Assembly: GCA_019096195.1 (NCBI GenBank)
Contig: JAGTXK010000073.1
Coordinates: 1,178,001-1,242,000, forward strand
Origin: Boletus sp. NGJ
Taxonomy: Eukaryota > Basidiomycota > Agaricomycetes > Boletales > Boletaceae
Direction of reading: 5' to 3'
Length of the DNA: 64,000 nucleotides
Made by a program: the position numbers and the translations under genes. The notes under the pieces are model-generated. The model was not told where the DNA came from, ran no database searches, and was given only the letters and a program-made list of their open reading frames with translations. Numbering within the stretch: the stretch's first letter is position 1; each line of letters starts with the position of its first letter. Below, one piece after another: positions 44,995-55,529 of this stretch.

Positions 44995-46567
44995 TCACCT
45001 GCGTTTGGAGCTATTTCCTTGTTTCCACTGTTGCCAGCCCGATCTTGTGGGTGCAGCAGGTGGTGGCGGAAGTGGGGCACGCAGCAAGGCTGACGGGGCA
45101 GGTGGTGGCGACAGGTGAGAGTCGGGAATCGTTGCCCAACTTGGTCTTGCCGGAGGCAAAGCATTTGAAGGAGGGGTGTGAGCGCGGCTACGAGATTCGT
45201 GGCGATTGGAGGGAAGTGTTGAAGGAGGAGGGGCATCTACAGGAGGCGGAGGGGGGGGTGCCAATGGTGCGCAATGGGAAGGTGGAGGCGGGACAGATTG
45301 AGAGCTGCTGGAATCCAAAGAGGTCCATCCTCCGGCACGAAACATAGGAGCACCAGACGCCTGATGTGATCGCGAGGCCGATGGCGTAGGGTTGTCAGGG
45401 GGAGGAGGTGGTGGATGGGTGGGTAAAGGTGGAGCTGGGCTGACCGCTGCCCAACCGGAGTGCGTAGAATCTGTGTCAGGAGGTTTTGGTGTCGTGGTGA
45501 CTGCAGCCCAGCCAGCCTTTTTGAATCCACCAGGCTTTGTTTCATTCGTGGCCCCTGTGTCGCTTTCGGTGGCCAGAACAGGAGCGGGGGCCGCAGCGAC
45601 GGGTTTCACGATCTTGATGCCTTGAGCTTTAGCGAGCTTCCTCAGCTCCTTTTCTTCCCTCTTCCGTTCCTTTTCTTTGCGCTTCTCCACTTCCCCTTGA
45701 TTGACCAGGCGAGCGTTGGCCTGCATATCTTTCAAGCGTGCCTTGTGGTGGTGGGCATAAGAGTTGGTATGCTCGTCATACTGAGCGACGTTTTGGAACT
45801 GCTTCTCGCAGAGAGTGCAATAAAATGGCCTTAGTGTGTCAGTAATTTCTGACTTGACGGCTGCACGTTTGGCCGCGATGTCCTATCAGTGGCAAGACTG
45901 TTATCAGAACAAGCCTCGAACACATGGATATGGGGGCATACTTCTCTAGCTTTGCGCTGGTCTTGCGTTTCTTTGCGTTGACGCTCGGAGTCTAACTCTC
46001 GCCTCTGCGACACGGTGGTCTCAATCATGCGGACATCCTGGTTAATTTTTCCGAGGCCAGTCAAGTCATTCTTGATCTGAAAAGGAACAGGGTCAACTCG
46101 TCCTAACGAAGTGCATCATCAGATTGGGCAAAGACAAGAAAGCTTGGCCTACCATCCCCTGACAACCCGAGTGGCTGCCCCTCCGACCAACCGAGTTTCG
46201 CGAGCATTGCAAATCCCTTGTTTGTGCTCTTTATCTTGGTCTCGACGGTGATCACCTCTCTCGGAGCCTGGTGGATGTATTCATCGTACTTGTCGATGTT
46301 GACCACATCCGCGGGAGGCGGGGAAGGTGTGCGAGAGACAAGCGAGACGTTATCATCCTCGCTGTCCTCGGTGTTGTCACCTTGGTCTGATCTTGATCGC
46401 TGGAGGAAGGAGGGGAAGGAAGAGGGCAGTACGGCGTGTTTTTAAGGATGCCAAAGAATATGGCAGAGTACCTTCAGAAACATGGACGCGCCCAGCTGTT
46501 CTTCTTCGTTCTGCTCTGGGCGCGTCTCTGGAATGGCGTTCCAGCGAGCGACGCTTTCTGCGGACAT
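44995..46567 (-). CDS. G-patch and C2H2 zinc-finger protein (GPATCH8/ZNF804-like)
   Basis: G-patch proteins often activate DEAH helicases in splicing. The start at 46567 gives MSAESVARWNAIPETRPEQN. After an acidic segment, the block YDEYIHQAPREVITVETKIK leads into the G-patch (KSTNKGFAMLAKLGWSEGQP, then LGLSGDG). Then come GLGKINQDVRMIETTVSQRR and a C2H2 finger (FYCTLCEKQFQNVAQYDEHT, then NSYAHHHKARLKDM). A basic coiled segment (RKEKERKREEKELRKLAKAQ) and a long Pro-rich tail with repeated GWAAV-type motifs follow, ending QQWKQGNSSKRR. The order G-patch, long linker, single C2H2 finger matches the GPATCH8-like family. Four or five introns are present. It shares a 151-bp divergent promoter with MPH1. 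Confidence 0.87.
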
Positions 46568-46626
46568 ATTTGCGAGTGTTTCAAGCTTGAAAGCACGAAC
46601 CGAGTTGCGACCAGCTCCGTGTCGTG

Positions 46627-46634
46627 CACGTGAC
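46627..46634. promoter_or_regulatory. CACGTGAC E-box in the G-patch/MPH1 promoter
   Basis: cacgtgac lies between divergent starts at 46567 and 46719, as at 168 and 4401. It is followed 20 bp later by a perfect 18-bp palindrome. Confidence 0.35.
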
Positions 46635-46654
46635 CCTTACGCGGTTGTTGTAAT

Positions 46655-46672
46655 GATTCATTTAAATGAATC
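46655..46672. promoter_or_regulatory. Perfect 18-bp palindrome in a divergent promoter
   Basis: gattcatttaaatgaatc reads the same on both strands. It lies in the G-patch/MPH1 intergenic region. An ATG inside its left edge (46654) is in frame with MPH1, so it would be coding if that upstream ATG were used. A dimeric transcription-factor site is a reasonable guess. Confidence 0.6.
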
Positions 46673-46718
46673 TGGCGCGTCCGAGCTCGTCGTCCACGAC
46701 ATTTCGACATCGTCCGCG

Positions 46719-49700
46719 ATGATGAACTCGGACGATTACTTCCCCGATGATCTCGACTCTGGTATCCTCAACCAGCTCGATGTCATCGAAGCGGCACATT
46801 GTCCCAAACTCACCCACAATCCACCCACCCGTCATGCTCCTAAAAGCTTTTCCGCGCCGAAACCCGTCCCCCCATCCAAACCAGCTCCTCCAAAACGAAT
46901 TGAAAAAGAAGACTCGTACATGGACCTTACGCTCGACATCGACGAGGCGGACCTGCAGCGTCTCGACTCGTTCATCGACGCAGCATACAAAGGTCGAGCA
47001 GACCCAGTCGCTGGCCCTAGTAATGCAGGCCGCCCCCCGTCTAAAGGCTCTGTTCAGACAACCCTCTTTGGAGATATTGTCCACCCCCCCACGTCCACCA
47101 GCAAAGCCAGTCCCATATCTCGCGGTCCGACGCAGAGGTCCAAGTCGGACCATCGCAACCCTTTCGGACAACAAGCCCCTCAAACCAAACAGTGGGATCA
47201 TACCGAGTTTGCGAAATCTGGATTGAAAAAGTCAAAGTCAAAGGGAAAGTCTAATGAGGACGAACAAGCAGAGGAGGTTGTGGAGTTTGAGCAGTTTCCC
47301 GCGCCGTTTGTCTCAGGTACGTGGTGGGTACTGCACTTGGTCCTGCCGGGACTGACCGCGGTGCAGTTGGGTGTGTAACTTGTTTTTCACTCCTTAGTGC
47401 TGAAGTTGACGTCAACATGTGCATATTTTGGCCACGAACTGAAGCCCAGTGAGTGTGTCAGCATCAGACATCGTGTAGTTGCTTACTATTTGTGACATCC
47501 GTAGTCCCTCCCCATGAAGCTCAAGGTGGACAAGCTCGAGGCGAAGCATTGGATTTATCCACTCAACCAGCCCAAACGAGATTATCAATTCAATATCGTC
47601 AAGCATTGTCTATTCGATAACACACTGGTATCTCTTCCCACCGGTCTAGGAAAGACGTTTATTGCCGGTGTCGTGATGTTGAACTGTGAGTTTGTGCGTA
47701 CCGGCCCCTGTACCAGATATAACACAATTCATCCAAGTCTACCGCTGGTTCCCGGAGGGCAAGGTGGTCTTCGTCGCGCCTACGAAGCCCCTAGTTGCTC
47801 AACAGATTGATGCATGCCATCGGACATGCGGTATCCCAGGCAGGGATGCGGTGGAATTGACAGGTAATAACCCGCGCGCATACAGATCACGAATGGTGCG
47901 TCCCCGTTTCAGTACCCGAGGTAGACTGCATGTTAACACCTCATAGTGGGAAGAGAAACGTGTCTTCTACATGACGCCACAGACACTCATCAACGACCTC
48001 ACTACCGAAAATTGTGATCCACGAGATATTATCCTCGTGGTCATCGGTTAGTAACATTTATGTGACTTGTGTGATGTATTCGTTGAATGTTATACAATGT
48101 AGACGAAGCACACAAGGGCACAGGCGATTATGCATACGCGCAGGTTATTCGCTACCTCATGGCAAAGAATCCATACTTTCGAGTACTTGCGCTTACCGCA
48201 ACTCCTGGAAGCACTCCGGAGACAGTTCAAGCGATCGTAGACTCTTTGCATATCAGTAGAATTGAGATCAGAGACGAAGGGAGTCTCGATCTGAGAGAAT
48301 ACATGCACAAGAAGGTTTTTTTTTCCCGTTGTTGATTTGAGACGTCTCATATATATATTGAACAGGAGGTCAAGCAGCATATCATCAAGATGACGGATGA
48401 CATTGCTCACTTTCAGCAACTCCTGAAGACTGTCATGGAGGTCAGTTGGAGTTACCCTACTGAACCAATCACTCTGACCGTTCGCAGTCGGTAATAAAAC
48501 CGCTTGTGGCTAGGGGTGTTATGGAGCCATTAGACGTCGTCAAGATGCATCCATACCGTACCACGGCAATCATGCAGCGTATCGCAGCCCAGCGAAATAG
48601 TCCGCACCTATGGGCCATGGGAACCCTCTCCATGGTATCATCCATGGCACGGGCTATGTCATATTTGGTATGGTTATCACCAATACCACAGTGATGTGCA
48701 GTTGATGACCTTTGTCGCATATCCTATACACACGAATAGATGGAAGCCAGCGTCTCTATGTGCCTTCATTCTTTGCAAGACCTTGTTCGCGACAAGGAAG
48801 GTTCCGATCAGAAAAAAAAGAGGGCCTCAAAACTCAATTCGGATTCCACGTTTCAAAAGCTTCTTGCCGACCTTGAGGCAGGCCAGAAACGACCAGGAGG
48901 ACTTGGAATGCACCCAAAGATGGAGACCCTCAAAACACTTTTGGTACAACATTTCGGGCAAAAAATCCCTGACGGAGACGAAGAAGATGCAGGAATGAAT
49001 GGTACGCGAGCTATGGTGTTCGTGACATATCGAGAGTGTGTGGACGAAATCGTTGAGGTGTTGAATCAAGAATCACCACTGTTGAAGGCAACGCGCTTTG
49101 TTGGTCAAGGAATCGATAAACAGGGTAAGAAAGGTTTCGCTCAGAAAGAACAGTTAGAGGTACGGTACAAGAGTTACGGCAACTGATATTTTCTTCATCG
49201 CACACTCACCCTCACTGGTAGGTGATCAGAAAGTTCAAGGCGGGAGAGTTCAACGTTATGGTCTCAACATCAATTGGAGAAGAGGGTCTCGATATTGGAG
49301 AGGTAGATATGATAATATGTTATGACGCTCAAAAGACACCAATCCGTATGGTGTGTCACCTTTCTCTCTTCTCGGAGAAGAGATGAACTCAAGTTTGTTT
49401 TCCTTGCACAGCTTCAACGCGTTGGACGAACTGGCCGCAAGCGTGATGGTTATGTGCACGTTTTGCTTGCCGAAATCCGGGAAGAGTTAAACTGGGACAA
49501 AGCGCATGACACGTACGGCGAACTACAGAGATGTATCGTTCGCGGAGATCAGCTTGAGCTGTTCGGCGATGTACCACGGCTGCTCCCCGATCAAATGCGG
49601 CCACAGGTATTGGAGAAACGGATGGAGATTGAGGAATATGTCCGCGAGCAATCCGGTAGAAAGAAAGCTACGGTTACAGCGGAAGATGAGGAAACAACTG

Positions 49701-51192
49701 TGAGCGGAAAGAAGAGGAAGAGAAATGATGGCATTGATAGGAATATTCCTCCTGGCGCAACCCGCGGGTTCGTAAGCGTGGCGAATTTGCTAGTGAAGGG
49801 GAAGAAGAAGAAGAAAATCAAGTTGAAGGAATTCGACGACACACTCGCTGATGACGACTCTACGGATATGGAGCTGGAAGGGAACATTCTCGATATTCGG
49901 CGTACTGTTTCCACGCCCAGCGCCTGTTGTGGCCGCCTCGGGTTCCACGCACAAGAACATGTTACCGAAGTCACGAACAATGGTCCCCAGGGAGGCGCAA
50001 ACCATCGGCGGCCAGCAAAAGGGGATCCATTGACACTCAGTCATCCGTCTCGCCAGGTTGACGTCAATATGGAGATGGACCAGGACATGTCTTACCTCGA
50101 TCAATCCACCTCCTCAAAGGAGGTCGTGCGCACGTCGCCTCGAGCCTCTTTTAATCGTTCTCTCCGCGGTCAGGGCCCCAATCAGTCCCTCCCCAATTGA
50201 TTTGCAACGATGTGATCGAAATCATGTCATCGTCTCCGTCCCGTTCGACTTCCCCTCGTCAAAATTTCGCTCCTGCCGAATCTGCGGGTTCATCTAAACA
50301 CAAGGGCAAAGAACGAGCATTTGACCGAGGCTCTATACCTCCATCCCTTAATTCTTCACCCGAAAAGGCTAATGATCAAGATATTGCTTGGCTTTTAGAT
50401 GAGGATGAGGATCCAGACATACAGATTGTCAGCTCTCCCCCCGCCATCACAAAAATGAAGCACAGCACTCCACGCTCGCTACGTTTCATGGACGCAAGTG
50501 TTTTGGAAGTGGACGACAGTATCGTTGAAGTAATTGAGGTGAAGACTATCCCACCTCCGCAGACCGGGCCGCCTGCCACCCCTCCCCGAGTCACTCGGCC
50601 CTCACCTGGTCCTACCCCAGATATTCCAGAGGGGTCATTTGCGGTACGCCCAGCAGGTAGGCGGCGAATTGTCAGGACAGAAACGTCGGAGATCCCGGAC
50701 ATACAGTCACCTCCTCCACTACGCCGGCTGAGGCGTAATGATACGGAAACAATTTCTCGCGCATCCACACCCCCGCTACAGCCCAAGAAATTTGGGCGTA
50801 GACCACCGATCTCCATCCGACACCATCCATGGTTGGATGGCGAAGCAGCACATTCAGGAGATGAGGAAAGTGCAGGATCCTCCCACTCGGAAGACGACGT
50901 GGAGAGCGATTCTGACAGGCAGTTTGTGAAAGATACAGCTGATACGCAGGTCTCACCGTCGTATGACCAGACTCTCGCTTACCGACAAAGTCTTTTTACG
51001 CAAGCGGGGCTCGTCAACGCGCCCGTCTTTGCGAATAGGCCTGGTCGAGTGGGTGCGTTTGTTTCCACAAGAGAACACTCACGTAGACGTCCCATGGTGT
51101 CGAGCTCTCCGCCGCGCGAGGACCTTGAACCAGACGAATATGCGTTTGGGAGTTTCGTGGTAGAGGATGATGCAGACCTCTCGTTCGATTGA
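46719..51192 (+). CDS. MPH1: FANCM/Mph1-type ATP-dependent DNA helicase
   Basis: Mph1 (FANCM) is a 3'-5' DNA helicase that remodels stalled replication forks and unwinds D-loops. The start at 46719 gives [20 protein letters not shown], then DVIEAA, like fungal homologues; an in-frame ATG at 46654 is also possible. Helicase motifs are [20 protein letters not shown], then PTGLGKT (Walker A), [30 protein letters not shown] (box II), LALTATPG, and in the second half [39 protein letters not shown] and [12 protein letters not shown]. The insert between the lobes has the Mph1 helical fold residues. The C-terminal tail is disordered with acidic clusters and ends [18 protein letters not shown]. More than ten introns occur. 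Between about 49880 and 50200 the frame changes and I could not fix the splice. Confidence 0.88.
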
Positions 51193-51479
51193 CGGAATGT
51201 TACACACTATTAATAAGACCCGGTATAATGTTTATCAGAGCATGTCTCTGCTTGAAGCTGGAATGACGGATTGTAAGTGAACCTCAGCGGAGCAGATGTA
51301 GCTTCGATCAAAGTCCGCACCCTGGTCAAATCAAGATGCATTCCTGCCTTTGTGCCGGAAAGGAGTCGGTTTGGTCTGTCTCTATCAGTAGTATTCAGTG
51401 AGCGAATCGATGGAGCAGCCGGACCGGAAGTTGCCGAGCTAAGCCTAGACTATAGTAAGATCTCACCTGGGCAACGCTC

Positions 51480-53620
51480 ATGGAAACATTTCAGTTGCTG
51501 TCTCGCGGTGGAACGCGTTTTGACAAACAGCGCTTCAAAACCGACGTACAGCTGTTCACAGTAGGTGGTCATTATGGTTCGTAGACCGTGATTATGTTTC
51601 TTACACCTAAATTTTGCTGCAAACTAGAACACCACTACGAAACCTGAAAAATCGGTGAATGCGCCGATTACCCAGGACTCGAAGCTCCCACCTGAACTGG
51701 ACTTTTTCAAATATGCTCAAGGAGGACCAGCGAAACGGAAAGCGGGCAACACAGACCCCACCGGCTCGAGTGCACCTCTCCGACCCGATGCGCAACACAA
51801 GAGACAGAGGGTTGACCATGAAACGGAGAGTCTCGATGATGATAATGTGGACGATGTAGACGACGGGCCCGAGGGGGATGCTTCGCGAGCAAGGGTTCGC
51901 GTGACGGCCAAAGGTTCCGACGTTCCGATTCCCATTCAAGTCTTCGATGACTTGGTAGACCGGTACAACATACCCCATCGCCTACTGTCGAACCTGCGGG
52001 ACAACCATTACAAGTACCCGACTGGCGTGCAAGCCCACGGGATTCCGATTTTACTAGAGGCGAGTGCGCGACGGACGCGCCATCATTCCTTTGCTTACCT
52101 TGCAACCTCGACAGCATCGTGATCTCGCTGCCATCTCTCCTACTGGTACTGGAAAGACGCTTTCGTATCTACTTCCAATCATGTCATCGCTAGGGGCCCC
52201 CATCTCAAGTCTAAAGAACGCGAAAGGAAGCGGGGTTCGTGCCATCGTACTTGCCCCAACCCGCGAGCTGGCACATCAGATTCATAACGAATGCTTAAAA
52301 CTAGCAGTGGGACGCAAGTGGCGAGTGGTGTTGTTCAGTAAAGCTACGGCGAGTACCCTCCGCGACAAGAATGTGAGGGACAAAGTCGGTATGTTATTCC
52401 AACTAGCTGTTGTGCCATGACGTGTTGAAAATTTTCAAGACATCATCATTGGCACGCCATTGCGTCTGGTTGCATCCATTCAGGAGGGCAATGTTGATTT
52501 GAACAAGTTCGTGACGTTATTTTATTGCGGACTTGGTGTTTCACTGCGATTTAGTGTCCGTCATCTCGTATTGGACGAAGCAGACCGACTGCTGGACAGT
52601 GAATTTTTGGCTCAAGTTCAAGAAGTGATCGGTGCTTGCACTCATCCGGAAATCCAGAAAGCAGTGTTCTCTGCGACACTTGCTGCTGGGGTCGAGCAAC
52701 TGGCGATGGGAATCCTACGCAATCCAATACGGATTATCGTCGGTCTCAAGTCAGTGAAGGCACGCCACGAGTTTGGATGGTTCTGACATTTCTGTTAGGG
52801 ATACGCCACTGCCACTGATAAGCCAGTCTCTCACTTACGTCGCCGACGATGCTTCGAAGCTGCCGAGTCTGCTGACGTATTTCGCACAACCTTACAAACC
52901 GCCACTGCTGATTTTTACATCTACCCAATCTCGGGCTACCTCATTAGCGGAAGAGCTGACCCTCCATGGGATAGCCAATGTTGATTGTTTACATGCTGGT
53001 ATGACGAAAAAGGAGCGGGATGATGCTGTAAGTCGTATGCGGCGCGGAGAGAGCTGGGTGATGGTGAGCACGGAGGTCATGGCGCGAGGTATGGATTTCA
53101 AGGGGGTGAGAGAGGTGATCAACTACGACTTTCCGACGAGTGTGCAGAGCTACATACATCGGATTGGTACGTGGCCAGCGGATCCGTTTAGCTGTGAGTG
53201 GGCTCATGCATCCAAGGTCGTACTGGACGGGCTGGCCGTGATGGCAAGGCAGTGACATATTTTACGGACGATGACGCGCCATATTTAAAATCGTACGTCA
53301 ACTCGGTCTTACTCGGCAGATAAGCTAAGGGTTTTATGTCGAGGATTGCGAACGTGTTGCTTCAGTCGGGGTCGACAGTGCCAGACTGGATCGTCAAGCT
53401 TCCGAAGCCGTCGAAACTGAAGAAGAGGCAGATGGGAAAGATGAAGCGGGCAGACAGTGTCAACGCTGCGCACCAGATTGGTCGGAGGGATGCGATGAAG
53501 AGACGGTGAGTATTTCTCTGTCTGACTTGTGGTCGTTTTGATTGTCTGCAGAGAAATGATTGCAGGTTCGAAGAGGCGCAGAGAGAAAGTCGATACGCTC
53601 CATGCCGTCGGCAAAAGTTG
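51480..53620 (+). CDS. ROK1: DEAD-box RNA helicase ROK1 (DDX52)
   Basis: Rok1 is a nucleolar helicase that helps release snR30 and mature the 40S subunit. The start at 51480 gives [20 protein letters not shown], then TDVQLF, a typical Rok1 opening. The Q-motif region is [20 protein letters not shown] ... [15 protein letters not shown]. Motif I is SPTGTGKT, Ia [48 protein letters not shown] and [17 protein letters not shown]. The C-terminus is [20 protein letters not shown], then [11 protein letters not shown]. The intron after GIPILLE (52060-52114) starts with GC rather than GT; this is the only frame that joins to [11 protein letters not shown]. Other introns lie near 51561-51627, 52389-52440, 53167-53218 and 53504-53551. 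Confidence 0.92.
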
Positions 53621-53935
53621 AGAAAGTTGTCATGCTTTGTTGGTGACCTCATTCAAGTGTGATAAATGTGAAGAGAGGCGAGGACCTTCCTTTTTTGGTA
53701 AGCACGCAGTGGGCCTCGATGCAGATCCGAAGCCCGATATGGACGGACAGACCTCGTTGAGACCTCGAGGTTGCCTCGAGGTGACGATGTGAAGAGTTGG
53801 GGACCCATTCGCAGACGAGCTCAATTTCGGGGCCTCTGCTCAAAAAGGGGTCCCCCTCGCTCACAGATTTTGCAGACTCACACAGCAACTTGTTGCTAAT
53901 TCTCCAGATTCGCTAGTCTTCATACACTCTTCCTA

Positions 53936-55315
53936 ATGCCTCCTCTCCGCCAGATTCGCAGGTCTCTCCGACTCTCCCACAGGCCACCCGTGCAAGGTGT
54001 GTGATCTCTTCTTAGACCCCTCCGAGTCCATTCTTAAACACTTTCCTCTTTTGGACATAGTCGCAGATTACGACTGGCAGGGCCCCGAAGTGATCACCCA
54101 TCTCTCTCCCCCATCACCATCAGTCTGCACTACCCCCTCCTCCGTCTCCCCTCCCTCCCTCATCACCCATCTCCCCTTTGCCCCCGGCTCCTCCCACACC
54201 CGCAACCGCAAGGAGGGCCACATACCCCGCCCTCCCAATGCCTTCATGGTCTTCCGTTCCTGGCTTTGGAACAAGGATAATCTCAAGAGCATCGAGAAAG
54301 ACAATCGCAATGTCTCACGCATCGCTGGCCGATACTGGAACGAGCTATCCGAGGCCGAGCGCGCCCCCTTCCGCTCCATGGCCGAACAAGCCAAGGCGCG
54401 CCACGCTCAGCTGTACCCCCAGTACAGATACTCTCCCACCTCGCAAAAGAAGCCCAAGGCCTCTCAGCGTCGTGCCCAGCGCAGCACCGACGCCGAGAAC
54501 GAAAAGTGCAAAAAGGTCGCTGATATGCTACTGGGCGGTATCATGAGCCGCGACTGGGCCAAGGATCTCGCTGAACAGCACAACAATGTTATCCCCGATG
54601 GAGTTGCTGCTGGGGAGACGTCCTTGTACCCGAATGTCCTCGAGAGGCTCGTACCGCCCCGCGAACAATCCCCTCCCCCACAACAGAAATCTAAGAAGCA
54701 AAAGACACTCCTTCCTTTGCCTTTGGTCTCCAACCCCCCCTCCCAATATCCAGCTTCGCTTCCCATTCTTCTGACCACTGAAGAACGGTTCGAGACTGCA
54801 CCAGTTCCGGAGCCGTTGACTCGTACCCCAGAACTCATGTACCCGCTCAACGACGTGCAAGGCTTTGTCGACACCGACGACATTCCTCATCTCTCTCTCG
54901 ATTGCTGCAACAATTTGGTGAGTGACGCAAGCTTTCCACGTCCGTTGCCTGTGCTTACACCACCTCACAGATGCTCAACAAGTGGGACGTCGACGACGTC
55001 CTCGCTCTCTCTCCCTCTCACTTGGAGCCCGCCGCACACAGTGTCTTCTCCGGTGTCAAGCCCGAAGCTACCTCGTTTGTCGATTCATGCGTGTTTGGTG
55101 CCTACACTACTGGCGCTCAGGTCCTCCCATTCACCGACTTTGAGCTCGAGTCTTACTCGTCACTGGACCTCATTCCCTTGGGTTCTCCTGTGTTCTCCAA
55201 CCCATTCGAACCTTCCACTCCGACAGCAGGGCACTTGGCGCTGCTCGGCACCTTGGATCAGTTATTTGGACAATCGATATCACCCCTTACTCCAATCTTT
55301 CCCACAGAAAACTGA
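53936..55315 (+). CDS. HMG-box (MATA_HMG type) transcription factor
   Basis: An ATG at 53936 gives MPPLRQIRRSLRLSHRPPVQ, joined over a 68-nt intron to VADYDWQGPEVITHLSPPSP. The HMG box is IPRPPNAFMVFRSWLWNKDN, KSIEKDNRNVSRIAGRYWNE, LSEAERAPFRSMAEQAKARH and AQLYPQYRYSP, the form seen in fungal mating-type and Prf1/Pcc1-like regulators. A basic patch follows (KKPKASQRRAQRS). The rest is Ser/Pro-rich and disordered, with one 57-nt intron near 54918, and ends TPIFPTEN at 55315, about 420 residues. In Coprinopsis and Ustilago such regulators control mating and clamp development; which of several paralogues this is cannot be told. There is no homeodomain gene or pheromone receptor beside it, so this is not a mating-type locus. 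Confidence 0.87.
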
Positions 55316-55529
55316 TAGATCGATTCGATAATGCCTTGTGCCACGGACTTCTCTCCCTTTTGTTATCGGTATGGACACAACTTACTCGTGATTTACGGTC
55401 TTCGCGGCTTCATGTACAACATTAATACCTGCTGTATCTATTACTCCTGTCCTGTACACGTGCAACGTACGGAAACGAAAGAATGCTCATCATACACGAC
55501 CACGGCGCTGAGATGCGATATGCAAGCTA

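Noticed and set aside
45392-45834. Plus-strand frames rich in Gly and Val
   Set aside because: They mirror the Pro-rich tail of the G-patch protein on the other strand.
50197-51192. A separate gene after MPH1
   Set aside because: Its composition, strand and ending ([15 protein letters not shown]) fit the disordered C-terminus of Mph1 proteins, and no promoter space separates it.
53936-55315. Mating-type locus
   Set aside because: Only an HMG-box gene is present; homeodomain pairs, pheromone receptors and the usual flanking genes are missing.
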